DNA from: Microbacterium sp. T2.11-28
GTDB taxonomy: Bacteria > Actinomycetota > Actinomycetes > Actinomycetales > Microbacteriaceae
Assembly: GCF_950097975.1 (NCBI RefSeq)
Contig: NZ_CATNHF010000032.1
Coordinates: 62,001-126,000, forward strand
DNA length: 64,000 nt
Reading direction: 5' to 3'
Each line of letters opens with the position of its first letter. Positions within the stretch are counted from its first letter, which is position 1. This document shows positions 8,129-16,626 of this stretch, in pieces. Below the pieces are notes generated by a model. The model made no database searches, was not told the DNA's origin, and saw only the letters and a program-made list of their open reading frames with translations. Made by a program: the position numbers and the translations under genes.

Positions 8129-8578
8129 ATGACCGCTGCTGTCGACCCGGAGGTGCGCCGGTGGGCGCCCGGCGACGAGGAAGCCGTCGTGGCGGGCTTC
8201 ATCGACACCTACAACGGCGAGCCGTGGAATGACGCCTGGGTGCCGGAGACGGCCGCGCAGTACCTGGCCGAGTTCCGTGCGATGCCGCGGGCCATCGCGC
8301 TGGTGGCACTCCTCGGGGACCGCGTGGTCGGTGCGGCGTACCTGCACGCGCGGACGTGGCAGGACGGGTCGGAGATCTACATCGACGAGTTCTTCGTCTT
8401 CCCGCAGGCGCAGCGCCGCGGCGTCGGGCGCGCCCTGGTCGCGGCGATCCGCGACGCGGCCGCCGAGATCGGCGCGGCGGACCTGACCCTCCTCACCGAT
8501 CGCGACGTGCCCGCGTTCGACTTCTACCGGGGCCTCGGGTTCCGCGAGGGCAGCACGCAGGTCTTCATGATCGGCTAG
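8129..8578 (+). CDS. GNAT family N-acetyltransferase
   Basis: Acetyl-CoA-dependent N-acetyltransferase of 149 residues. The acetyl-CoA pyrophosphate loop is QRRGVGRAL at residues 95-103, preceded by the beta-4 strand YIDEFFVFP and followed by the beta-5/alpha-4 part (LTLLTDRDVPAFDFYRGLGF). The ATG at 8129 follows a purine-rich GAGGAAGTGAGGG and is preferred over an open frame from 8042. Substrate unknown; stand-alone gene. Confidence 0.9.
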   Translation: MTAAVDPEVRRWAPGDEEAVVAGFIDTYNGEPWNDAWVPETAAQYLAEFRAMPRAIALVALLGDRVVGAAYLHARTWQDGSEIYIDEFFVFPQAQRRGVGRALVAAIRDAAAEIGAADLTLLTDRDVPAFDFYRGLGFREGSTQVFMIG

Positions 8579-8591
8579 CCCCGCGGCGGAC

Positions 8592-9488
8592 TCACCGCAG
8601 GTAGGCGTCGACCAGGAGCGGCCCCCGGAGGTCGCGCAGCACGTCGATGAGCCGGTCGAGGGCGCGCGCGTTCCACGCGGCCAGCTGCATGTCGTGCGGT
8701 CCGAGCGGCAGGAGCTTGCCGGTGCGCAGCCGCACCACCTCCCAGCCGCTGGCGCGCAGCGTGCGGTCCTTGCGGCGATCCGCCTCCTCCCTCGCGCCGA
8801 CGTGCTCGAGGCCGTGGCGCCCGATGGAGTCGTACTCGACGGCGATCCGCAGTTCGGGGAACAGGAAGTCGGGCCAGACCTCGACATGCTGGAAGAAGGG
8901 GCGTGCGACGCGCACCGCGTTGCGTCCGGGGGTGACATCCAGCCGGGCGAACAGGTCGGCGCGCACGCGGTCCTCGACAGCGGAGGCGGGCACGGGTGCG
9001 CAGGCGGAGACGAACGCCTCGCCGATCGGCACCGCGGGGGTCTTGTCGCAGATCCGTGCGGGCGGCCGCGGCCGCCGCGCGGGGCGCTCACGCAGGACGC
9101 CGGGCTCGGCGGCCGGCTGCCCGCTCAGCAGCGCGCCGGGCGGCAGCACCGTCTCGCGCTGGGGGAGCGGGAGGATCCGCGTCGGGTTCGCGCGCTCGGC
9201 GCACTCCGGACACCAGGCGCTCCGGCGCCGCTCCCGGCCCGGTCGTGCGCGCTGCTCGGCTGGAGTCGCGGCGAACCGGTGCCCCGATTCGCACTCCCAC
9301 AGCAGCAGGACGTCGGCCGCCGGGGGGATCTGGGTGAGGGTGATCCCGGCGTTGAGCTCCGGATGGTACTGACGGATGAGCGCCGGGTAGGCGGCCCACG
9401 CCTCGCGGTAGGTTCCCACGGCGTAGGGCTCGCTCCGCCCCTTCGACCACTGGCGCCGCGCCCACCACGCCTCGACCCGCTCCGCCAT
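8592..9488 (-). CDS. zinc-ribbon protein with Vsr/DUF559-like nuclease domain
   Basis: Protein of 298 residues in two parts. The N-terminal part has a treble-clef zinc site (C66, H70, C93, C96; WECESGH ... WCPECAE) as in zinc-ribbon proteins of actinobacteria. The C-terminal part (about 170-298) resembles a very-short-patch-repair or DUF559 type PD-(D/E)XK nuclease: D207 (WPDFLF), E218 with D220 (VEYDSIGRHG) and K240 in RRKDRTLRASGWEVVRLR. Role probably DNA repair or defence; substrate unknown. It sits close to the island junction but its codon use matches the core genes. Confidence 0.75.
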   Translation of the reverse strand: MAERVEAWWARRQWSKGRSEPYAVGTYREAWAAYPALIRQYHPELNAGITLTQIPPAADVLLLWECESGHRFAATPAEQRARPGRERRRSAWCPECAERANPTRILPLPQRETVLPPGALLSGQPAAEPGVLRERPARRPRPPARICDKTPAVPIGEAFVSACAPVPASAVEDRVRADLFARLDVTPGRNAVRVARPFFQHVEVWPDFLFPELRIAVEYDSIGRHGLEHVGAREEADRRKDRTLRASGWEVVRLRTGKLLPLGPHDMQLAAWNARALDRLIDVLRDLRGPLLVDAYLR

Positions 9489-9558
9489 GCCGGGAGAATA
9501 CGGCCCGCCGCGGACATCGCCGCGCCGCGGGAGACATCGCCGACCGGCGACGGACGCG

Positions 9559-9834
9559 TCAGAAGTCGAACTCGGGGAGATCCACGGCGTAGAGGCGGAT
9601 GCCGTTCGCGTCGGCGGAGCCGGCGCTCTGCGAGATGAACACGTTGCACGGCGAGCCGACGAGGGCGTTCACCCTGCTGCCGTCGGCGACGGTGAACTCG
9701 ACGAAGGTCCCCGAGGTCTTCACGGCGGTCTCGATCGCAGCCTTCAGCTCGGGGATATCCACCGTCGGCGAGAGCTCGAAGTTCTTGTCGTTGATGAAGA
9801 TCCGCGTGATTCCTGTCGGCTCATCGGTGTCCAT
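9559..9834 (-). CDS. conserved hypothetical protein, 91 aa
   Basis: Small soluble protein of 91 residues (MDTDEPTGITRIFINDKNFE ...). It contains an alternating pattern compatible with a small beta-sandwich, and one Cys. I do not recognise the family beyond it looking like short conserved actinobacterial proteins. No operon partner; upstream gene is 70 bp away. Confidence 0.65.
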   Translation of the reverse strand: MDTDEPTGITRIFINDKNFELSPTVDIPELKAAIETAVKTSGTFVEFTVADGSRVNALVGSPCNVFISQSAGSADANGIRLYAVDLPEFDF

Positions 9835-10026
9835 GAGGAGACGTTACGTCCATCCGCTCGCATCGTGAGGGGTCTTGACAGCGACGGGTCACTGTGACCG
9901 GATGGATTGCCTCTTCGTGCAGCGCGCCGCCCGCGTCGCGATCCCGGTCGCGGCCAGGAGATCACAGACCGGCGACCGCTGTCAACGCCCCTCGGCATCC
10001 GTGTGCGCGCACCGCAGACTGACGGC

Positions 10027-10923
10027 ATGTCCCGTGACCAGTACACCTTCGTGAACCCCGCAGACCTCTACGCCGACATCGATCCGAAGAAGCAGCATCA
10101 GCCCGAGCCGGGCCTCGACGCCGAGCTCGCGCCGAAGGCCGACCTCGGGGAGGACACCTACCGCGGCACGGGCCGGCTCGCCGGCCGGAAGGCCCTCATC
10201 ACCGGCGCCGACTCCGGCATCGGCGCGGCCACCGCGATCGCGTTCGCCCGCGAGGGCGCCGACGTGGCGATGTCGTACCTCCCGGAAGAAGAGGAGGACG
10301 CCGCGCGCATCGCCGGCATCCTGCGCGAGGCCGGTGCCACAGTGCTCACCATCCCGGGCGACCTGCGCGACAAGGAGTACTGCCGCGCGCTCGTCGCCGA
10401 GGCGGTCGAGGGCCTGGGCGGTCTCGACATCCTCGTCAACAACGGCGGCAAGCAGGTCTTCAACGAGGACATCACGACGCTTCCCGACGACCAGTTCGAC
10501 GACACCTTCGCCACCAACGTCTCGGCGATGTTCTGGATCACCAAGGAGGCGGTCCCGCACCTTCCCGGCGGTTCGGCGATCATCAACACGACGTCGATCC
10601 AGGCCTACTCGCCGTCCGACATCCTGGTCGACTACGCCTCGACCAAGGCGACGATCAACGCGTTCACCAAGGCGCTCGCCCAGCAGCTGGCACCGAAGGG
10701 CATCCGCGTGAACGCGGTCGCACCGGGACCGATCTGGACGCCCCTGCAGGTCACCGACGGCCAGCCGCAGGAGAAGATCGCGGTCTTCGGCGAGGACACC
10801 CCGCTCGGGCGGATGGGCCAGCCGGCCGAGCTCGCCCCGGCGTACGTGTTCCTCGCCTCGGCCGAGTCGAGCTACGTGATCGGCGAGACGCTGAACGTCA
10901 ACGGCGGGATGCCGACGCCGTAG
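10027..10923 (+). CDS. SDR family oxidoreductase, YhdG/general-stress type
   Basis: Short-chain dehydrogenase of 298 residues. It carries a 50-residue N-terminal extension (YTFVNPADLY ... GTGRLAGRK), the cofactor motif TGADSGIGAA (residues 59-68), the NNGG motif, catalytic Ser in TTSIQAY and YASTK as the YxxxK motif. The extension and overall order are those of the stress-associated SDRs such as Bacillus YdaD/YhxC (family knowledge). Start at 10027 gives the conserved MSRDQYTFVNP opening. It ends four bases before the convergent DUF72 gene. Confidence 0.92.
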   Translation: MSRDQYTFVNPADLYADIDPKKQHQPEPGLDAELAPKADLGEDTYRGTGRLAGRKALITGADSGIGAATAIAFAREGADVAMSYLPEEEEDAARIAGILREAGATVLTIPGDLRDKEYCRALVAEAVEGLGGLDILVNNGGKQVFNEDITTLPDDQFDDTFATNVSAMFWITKEAVPHLPGGSAIINTTSIQAYSPSDILVDYASTKATINAFTKALAQQLAPKGIRVNAVAPGPIWTPLQVTDGQPQEKIAVFGEDTPLGRMGQPAELAPAYVFLASAESSYVIGETLNVNGGMPTP

Positions 10924-10927
10924 GCGC

Positions 10928-11686
10928 TCACCCGGATGCGAGCCGGGCGCGCAGGCGCCGGGCGTCGTGCACCGCGTGGCCGTCGCCGTCGTTGTTGAAG
11001 TAGCAGAGCACGGCCGTGCCCAGGGCCTGCCATTCGCGGATGCGGTCGCTCCACCAGTCCAGGTCGGCGTCGGAGTAGCCCCCGGCGTAGAGCACGTCGG
11101 GGTCGGGACCGTGGAAGCGCACGTAGACGACGTCGGAGGTGGCGCGGAGCACGCACGGCATGCCCGCGCCGCTCACGACGCAGTACGAGGCGTCGAACGC
11201 CTCGATCACCGCGAACACGCTGTCGTCGACCCAGGACCGGTGCCGCAGCTCCACCGTGGCGTGCCGGCCCTCGGGCACGGCCGCCAGCAGGCGCGCCAGG
11301 TGCTCGTCGTCGCGCTCCGCGCCGGGCGGGAGCTGGAGGAGCAGCGGACCGGCGGCGTCGCCCAGCCCCGACAGCCCGTCCGCCAGTCGCTCGGTCCACC
11401 GGGCGGGGTCGAGGTGCGTCCCGGCGTGGGTGAGGCCGCGCGGGGCCTTCACCGAGACGAGGAACCCGGGCGGCAGCTGCGCGCGCCAGCCGCGGAAGGT
11501 GTCGACCCGCGGCCAGTGGTAGAAGCTCGTGTTGAGCCCGACGGTGTCGAATTCGGCCGCATAGGCGGCCAGCCGGCGGGACGAGGCCGTGCCGGGCGGG
11601 TACAGATGACCTCGCCAGTGGTCGTAGCTCCACCCGGAGGTCCCGATGCGCACGTCGCCGGGACTCAGCCCCGGCACGCCGCTCAC
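10928..11686 (-). CDS. DUF72 domain-containing protein (YecE-like)
   Basis: TIM-barrel protein of 252 residues. The opening DVRIGTSGWSYDHWRG and LNTSFYHWP are DUF72 signatures, as are VSVKAPRGLTH and YVRFHGPD. Biochemical role is not established for the family. It follows a 97-residue protein on the same strand with a nine-base gap and probably shares its transcript. Confidence 0.92.
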   Translation of the reverse strand: MSGVPGLSPGDVRIGTSGWSYDHWRGHLYPPGTASSRRLAAYAAEFDTVGLNTSFYHWPRVDTFRGWRAQLPPGFLVSVKAPRGLTHAGTHLDPARWTERLADGLSGLGDAAGPLLLQLPPGAERDDEHLARLLAAVPEGRHATVELRHRSWVDDSVFAVIEAFDASYCVVSGAGMPCVLRATSDVVYVRFHGPDPDVLYAGGYSDADLDWWSDRIREWQALGTAVLCYFNNDGDGHAVHDARRLRARLASG

Positions 11687-11695
11687 CGCACCCTC

Positions 11696-11989
11696 CTACG
11701 CCGAGCCCAGCGGCGGCGGGCGGTGGGCGATCGGGATGGGCTTGCTCGCGGGGTGGCGCGGGCGCGGGTGGAGGACGGCGGAGGCGCTGTCGAGCAGCTC
11801 GCCCAGGGTGGCGAAGGTCGCCGACGCGATGCCGTGGGCCACCCAGGTGACCGCATAGCGCCCGTCGGGTCTGAGCTCGATGCAGGCGACGACGACACCG
11901 TCCGGGTCGCCGTCCGCCGTGGATCGGTCGCGCAGACGCCAGGTCGTATCGGTGAGGGGATCCAGCGTGAGCCGGTGGGGGGAGGTCAT
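11696..11989 (-). CDS. hypothetical protein, 97 aa, upstream of DUF72
   Basis: Soluble protein of 97 residues with a beta-rich centre (VVVACIELRPDGRYAVTWVAHG) and a proline-rich tail. No family recognised. Placed nine bases before the DUF72 gene, so the two form a likely two-gene operon. Confidence 0.7.
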   Translation of the reverse strand: MTSPHRLTLDPLTDTTWRLRDRSTADGDPDGVVVACIELRPDGRYAVTWVAHGIASATFATLGELLDSASAVLHPRPRHPASKPIPIAHRPPPLGSA

Positions 11990-12168
11990 GTGTGGTGCTT
12001 TCCGGGAGCCTCGAGAGCGCCCTCACCCCACCCTGCGACCCACGGGGAAGGATGCGCAGGGGATTGACAAGCCGCCGCGCGCCTGCGTTCCGGCCGCGGG
12101 TCTACCACACCGCCTCGCCCGCGTCTGCCCCGGTGCGCGTACCGGGGTCCTCCTGACAGCGTGGCCGC

Positions 12169-13494
12169 ATGACCCCGCAGATCTCCCCTCGCCTCCTCGC
12201 CGACGACGCCCCGACGCTCCTCACCCAGGGCTACGGCTTCGCCGACCGGATCTGGCGTCGCGTGCGTGAGGGCGCGCGATCGGCTCCGCTGCGGCTGCTC
12301 GGGCACGACGCGATGCTCGTGCGCCGCCCGGAGGGCGTGGCGCTGTTCTACGACGAGTCGCGCGTCGCCCGGCACGGCGCCATGCCCGCGCTCGTGCAGG
12401 AGACCCTCTTCGGGCACGGTTCGGTGCACAGCCTCGACGGCGGCGAGCATCGGCACCGCAAGGCGACGTTCGTCGACGTCGCCTATCGCGACGTGGAGGT
12501 CGAGCGCCTGCTCCCCCTGCTCGACGAGGAGTGGCGCACCGAGCGCGATGCCTGGCTGTCCGGCGGGACCCGCACCGCCTACGACGCCGCCGTCGGCGCT
12601 CTCGGCCGCGCGGTGATGCGCTGGGCCGGACTTCCCGGCACCGCCGACGCGCGCACGCGCTGGGCGGCGCGTCTCGCGCAGATCGTCGACGGGTTCGGGG
12701 TGCCGTACTCCCCGGAGTTCGTCCTGGCCGGTGCACATCGCTGGTGGTCGGATCGTCACGCGGAGCGGCTGATCACGGCCGTGCGGGAGGGGCGGCTCCA
12801 GCCCGCCCGGCGAACCGCCCTGCACGCCTGGGCCTGGCATCGCGACCCCCGGGGCGACCTCCTCCCCGCCCGGCTCGCCGGGGTGGAGCTGCAGAACGTC
12901 CTCCGGCCGATGATCGCCGTCGCGCGGTTCGTGGCCTTCGCGGCGCGCGAGCTGCACGAGCGGCCGGACTGGCGGGAGCGGATCGCCGACGAGGTGGAAG
13001 CGCGCGGCGCGTTCGCCGGCGGTCCCCTCGCGACGGCGTTCGCCCAGGAGGTGCGGCGGACGGCGCCGTTCGTGCCCGTGCTGCCGGCGCGGGCGCTCGT
13101 GCCGGTCGAGCTTGACGGTCAGCGCGTCGACACCGGTGGTCGCGTGGTGCTCGACATCCTCGGGACCGACACCGATGCGGCGTCCTGGGAGCGCGCGGAG
13201 GCGTTCGAGCCCGAGAGGTTCGTCGGCGTCGACGACTACGAGGCACTCGCCGCGTTCATCCCCCACGGCGGTGCGGATGTCCGCACGGGCCATCGCTGCC
13301 CGGGCGAGAAGCTCGCCATCGCGGGGCTCGCGGCGGCGATCGGCGTGCTGAGCGATCCGCGGCTCGCGATCCTCGGCGACGGCCTCGACGTCAACCGGCG
13401 CCGGCTGCCGACCAAGCCCGCCTCGGGCGCGCGGGTGCGTCGCCGGGAGGATGCCGACGAGCGCGGCGGGTGCCCGTTCCACCGCCGCCGCTGA
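12169..13494 (+). CDS. CYP152-type cytochrome P450 (fatty acid peroxygenase)
   Basis: P450 of 441 residues. The heme ligand is C377 in the FIPHGGADVRTGHRCPGEK loop. The I-helix reads NVLRPMIAVARF with Arg246-Pro247 in place of the usual acid-alcohol pair; this Arg-Pro is the hallmark of H2O2-using CYP152 enzymes such as P450 BSbeta, SPalpha and OleT (family knowledge). It should hydroxylate or decarboxylate fatty acids with peroxide and need no redox partner. None is encoded nearby. A C-terminal Cys in GGCPFHRRR ends the protein. Followed closely by an amino acid permease. Confidence 0.9.
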   Translation: MTPQISPRLLADDAPTLLTQGYGFADRIWRRVREGARSAPLRLLGHDAMLVRRPEGVALFYDESRVARHGAMPALVQETLFGHGSVHSLDGGEHRHRKATFVDVAYRDVEVERLLPLLDEEWRTERDAWLSGGTRTAYDAAVGALGRAVMRWAGLPGTADARTRWAARLAQIVDGFGVPYSPEFVLAGAHRWWSDRHAERLITAVREGRLQPARRTALHAWAWHRDPRGDLLPARLAGVELQNVLRPMIAVARFVAFAARELHERPDWRERIADEVEARGAFAGGPLATAFAQEVRRTAPFVPVLPARALVPVELDGQRVDTGGRVVLDILGTDTDAASWERAEAFEPERFVGVDDYEALAAFIPHGGADVRTGHRCPGEKLAIAGLAAAIGVLSDPRLAILGDGLDVNRRRLPTKPASGARVRRREDADERGGCPFHRRR

Positions 13495-13529
13495 CCGGCC
13501 CGCGACTGCGGACCCGCAGGACCAGATTC

Positions 13530-14924
13530 ATGCCCGACAGAGAGAAGACCGGCCCCATGGCGACCAGCGAGACCTTCGGGGCACCCCCGCAGTCCGACCG
13601 ACTGAAGCGGAGCATCACCACACCCCTGCTCTTCTTCTTCATCCTCGGCGACGTCCTCGGCGCGGGGATCTACGCGCTCATGGGGGTGCTCGCGGGAGAG
13701 GTCGGCGGGATGCTGTGGGCTCCGCTCGTCGTGGCGCTCCTGCTCGCCCTACTCACCGCCGGCTCCTACGCGGAGCTGGTGACGAAGTATCCGCGGGCCG
13801 GCGGCGCCGCCGTCTTCGCCCAGCGCGCGTTCGGGCGCCCGCTCGTGTCGTTCCTGGTGGGCTTCAGCATGCTCGCCGCGGGGGTGACGAGCGCCGCGGG
13901 GCTCGCGCTGGCCTTCGCCGGGGAGTACTTCCAGACCTTCATCGCGCTGCCCGCCGTACCGGTCGCGATCGTCTTCCTCCTCGTGATCGGCGCGCTGAAC
14001 ATGCGCGGAATCCGCGAGTCGCTCGCCGCGAACGTCGTCATGACGGTGATCGAGGTGAGCGGACTGGTCGTCGTCGTGGTGGTGGTCGCGGTCCTGGTCG
14101 GCTCGGGAGGTGGCGAGCTGTCGCGCGTCGTCTCCCCGAACCCCGACGCGGGTGTCGCCACCGCCGTCCTCGGCGGCGCGATCATCGCCTACTACTCGTT
14201 CGTGGGGTTCGAGACCTCGGCGAACGTCATCGAGGAGGTGCGCGAGCCGCGCAAGAGCTATCCGGTCGCGCTGTTCGGGGCTCTGATCGTCGCCGGGGCC
14301 GTCTACGTGCTCGTGGGGCTCGCGAGCTCCATCGCCCTCCCGCCCGAACGCCTCGCCGAGTCGTCCGGTCCGCTCCTCGCCGTCGTCGAGGCGAGCGGCG
14401 TCGCGGTCCCGTCCTGGCTGTTCAGCCTCATCGCCCTCATCGCCGTCGCCAACGGGGCGCTCCTCACGATGATCATGGCCAGCCGCCTCGCCTACGGGAT
14501 GGCCGATCAGGGACTCCTGCCGTCGGTGCTGTCGCGCGTGCTCCCGAACCGCAGGACGCCGTGGGTCGCCATCCTCGCGACGACCGCGGTGGCGTGCCTG
14601 CTGACGCTGGCCGGGGATCTCCAGCTGCTCGCCGAGACCGTCGTCCTGCTCCTCCTGTTCGTGTTCCTCAGCACGAACATCGCGGTCCTGGTCCTCCGCC
14701 GCGACCGGGTCGCCCACGAGCACTTCCGGGTCTGGACGGCGATCCCGGTCCTCGGCATCGGATCGTGCGTCCTGCTCCTCAGCCAGCAGAGCGCGACGGT
14801 CTGGCTGTTCGGCGCCGCGCTCCTGGCCGTCGGCGTCGTGCTGCACCTCGTCGCCACCGTCGCACGGCGCCGCGTCAGTCGGCGTCGACCGGAGCGAGGT
14901 CCTGCGTCGCCGGCCCCTCGATGA
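13530..14924 (+). CDS. APC family amino acid permease
   Basis: Polytopic transporter of about 464 residues with roughly twelve hydrophobic segments. The first segment carries LGDVLGAGIYALMGVLAGEVGG, the unwound TM1 glycine motif of the APC superfamily, and YYSFVGFETSANVIEEVREPRKSYP is the TM6-loop signature. Substrate probably an amino acid or polyamine. Start at 13530 is preceded by AGGA at eight bases; ATG 13557 is an alternative. Its 3' end overlaps the convergent FAD/Rieske gene by 50 bases. Confidence 0.9.
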   Translation: MPDREKTGPMATSETFGAPPQSDRLKRSITTPLLFFFILGDVLGAGIYALMGVLAGEVGGMLWAPLVVALLLALLTAGSYAELVTKYPRAGGAAVFAQRAFGRPLVSFLVGFSMLAAGVTSAAGLALAFAGEYFQTFIALPAVPVAIVFLLVIGALNMRGIRESLAANVVMTVIEVSGLVVVVVVVAVLVGSGGGELSRVVSPNPDAGVATAVLGGAIIAYYSFVGFETSANVIEEVREPRKSYPVALFGALIVAGAVYVLVGLASSIALPPERLAESSGPLLAVVEASGVAVPSWLFSLIALIAVANGALLTMIMASRLAYGMADQGLLPSVLSRVLPNRRTPWVAILATTAVACLLTLAGDLQLLAETVVLLLLFVFLSTNIAVLVLRRDRVAHEHFRVWTAIPVLGIGSCVLLLSQQSATVWLFGAALLAVGVVLHLVATVARRRVSRRRPERGPASPAPR

Positions 14925-16404
14925 CGCGGCCGTCCGCGGCGAAGCGGGATCCGTGCAGCGGGCAGTCCCACGTGCTCTCGGCGTCGTTCCAGCGGACGAT
15001 GCCGCCGAGGTGGGTGCAGACGGCGGACACGCGGCAGAGCGCGCCGTCCACGCGCGACTGCGCGACGGGGCGGACGCCGCTGCGCACGATCTCGGCGCGG
15101 CCGCTGTCGGAGTGGCTGCGCGGAGCGACCCACCCCGCGACCAGGTGGGCGCCGACCTCGGCATTGGCCGTGGCCGTCTCGCCGAGATCGCGGATCCCGG
15201 GACGCTGATCGCGCAGGGTGCGGTGCCAGGCCGGTGCCTCGCCGGTGATCTCGCCCACCACCGCGAGCGCGGCGGCGGGCGCGTTGGTCATGCCCCACTT
15301 GGCGAAGCCCGTCATCGCGAAGACGCGGTCGTGCCCGCCGTGGATGGCGCCGGCGTACGGGAGGTGCGTGGTCATCCGGTAGTCCTGCGCCGCCCACCAG
15401 GTGATGGGCGTCGCGCCGGGGAAGTGCTCCGCGGTCCACGTGAGGATGCCGTCGCGCAGGTCGCCGATCCCGTCCTCGCGGCCGGTGACGATCCCGCCGC
15501 CGCCCACGACGATCGCCGGTGCGCCGTCGCGGTCGACCGCGGTGCGGATCGAGCGGCCGACCGGGTCGACGGACAGGTACATGCCGTCGGGGGAGCCGCC
15601 GCCCGGACCGGCGGGGAGCCGGAAGGCGACGACGGCCTGCCGCTGCGGGACGAGCGCCGCGAACAGCAGTGAGCGGTCGAGGATCGGCGTGCCCGTGGCG
15701 AGGATCAGCCGCTCGGCGACGATATCGCCGCGCTCGGTCGTCACGGTGACTCCGCCGCCGGTGGCCGACACCCCGGTCACGCGGCAGCGATCCACCACGA
15801 CGCCGCCCGCCTCGCGGATCCGCGCGATGAGGGCCGCCGCCGCGGTGACGGGCTGCACCTGCGCCTGGTCGGCCATGCGCAGGGCGCCCTCGACGGCGAC
15901 GGGGAGCCCGATGGTCCCGGCGGGCACGGCGGGCACGTTCTCGACGGGGCTTCCCGCGGCGGCCATCGCGTCGGCCTCGGACCGCAGGGAGGTCAGACCC
16001 TCGGCCGTGGTCGCGTACGTGTAGGAGGGCCGGGCCTCCCAGGCGCCGGGGACGGCGGCCAGCTCGCGCCGCATCCAGCCGGCGCCGGCGCGGTTCGCCT
16101 CGAGATAGGCGGCGGCGGCCTCCTCGCCCGCGTGCTCCCTGATGCCGGACACCGTGGATCCCTGCAGCAGGCTCACCTTCCCCGTCGTGCGGGAGGTCGT
16201 CCGTCCGCCCAGTTCGTCGGCGTCGACGACGACCACCTCGTGCCCGGCGCGCGCGAGCTCCAGCGCGGTGGCCAGTCCCGCCAGTCCCGCGCCCGCCACG
16301 AGGGTCTGCGTGAGCGTCGGGAGCGGGTCCGTACCGCGCAGGTCGGGACCGGTGAGGCGCCACAGCGACGCGGGGGCGGGGGCGGGGTCGGGCGTGGACG
16401 TCAT
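14875..16404 (-). CDS. FAD-dependent oxidoreductase with C-terminal Rieske domain
   Basis: Protein of 509 residues. N-terminal DAO-type FAD domain with LVAGAGLAGLATALELARAG; C-terminal Rieske [2Fe-2S] cluster ligands C463 and H465 (CTHLGG) and C481 and H484 (CPLHGSRF). This architecture is known from YhfW-like proteins; function is not settled. Start at 16404 follows AGGAG at a good distance; the longer frame from 16464 lacks support. The last 50 bases overlap the convergent permease gene, so transcription of the two may interfere. Confidence 0.9.
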   Translation of the reverse strand: MTSTPDPAPAPASLWRLTGPDLRGTDPLPTLTQTLVAGAGLAGLATALELARAGHEVVVVDADELGGRTTSRTTGKVSLLQGSTVSGIREHAGEEAAAAYLEANRAGAGWMRRELAAVPGAWEARPSYTYATTAEGLTSLRSEADAMAAAGSPVENVPAVPAGTIGLPVAVEGALRMADQAQVQPVTAAAALIARIREAGGVVVDRCRVTGVSATGGGVTVTTERGDIVAERLILATGTPILDRSLLFAALVPQRQAVVAFRLPAGPGGGSPDGMYLSVDPVGRSIRTAVDRDGAPAIVVGGGGIVTGREDGIGDLRDGILTWTAEHFPGATPITWWAAQDYRMTTHLPYAGAIHGGHDRVFAMTGFAKWGMTNAPAAALAVVGEITGEAPAWHRTLRDQRPGIRDLGETATANAEVGAHLVAGWVAPRSHSDSGRAEIVRSGVRPVAQSRVDGALCRVSAVCTHLGGIVRWNDAESTWDCPLHGSRFAADGRVIEGPATQDLAPVDAD

Positions 16405-16626
16405 GCGGGCTCCTGGTCGTCGGTCTTCTCCGTGAACAGTGAGGGGCGGCGACCTGTCGTGCACGGGGGTTGACAGGTCGCGGCGGATGCCCGAGCGCGG
16501 CTCCGGTCCCCGAGCGTGGCGAGGGGCTCCTCCACAGCCGACGACGGAGCCGGGTTATCCACAGGAATCACCGATGACCAGGGATTGTCTGACCTCGGTG
16601 TCGGGGGTGGCGAGGACGATGGGGGC
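16405..16626. promoter_or_regulatory. intergenic region with a TTATCCACA box
   Basis: Between the divergent Rieske oxidoreductase and HNH genes. GTTATCCACAGG at 16554-16565 matches the general DnaA-box consensus (TTATCCACA). The same 12-mer recurs in reverse at 49522-49533. No cluster of boxes is present, so this is not an origin. Confidence 0.45.

Noticed and set aside
12000..13482. Open frame antisense to the P450
   Set aside because: The P450 has a clear heme motif and I-helix; the antisense product resembles nothing.
16554..16565. Replication origin
   Set aside because: Only one DnaA-like box, no box cluster, no dnaA/dnaN genes or AT-rich stretch.
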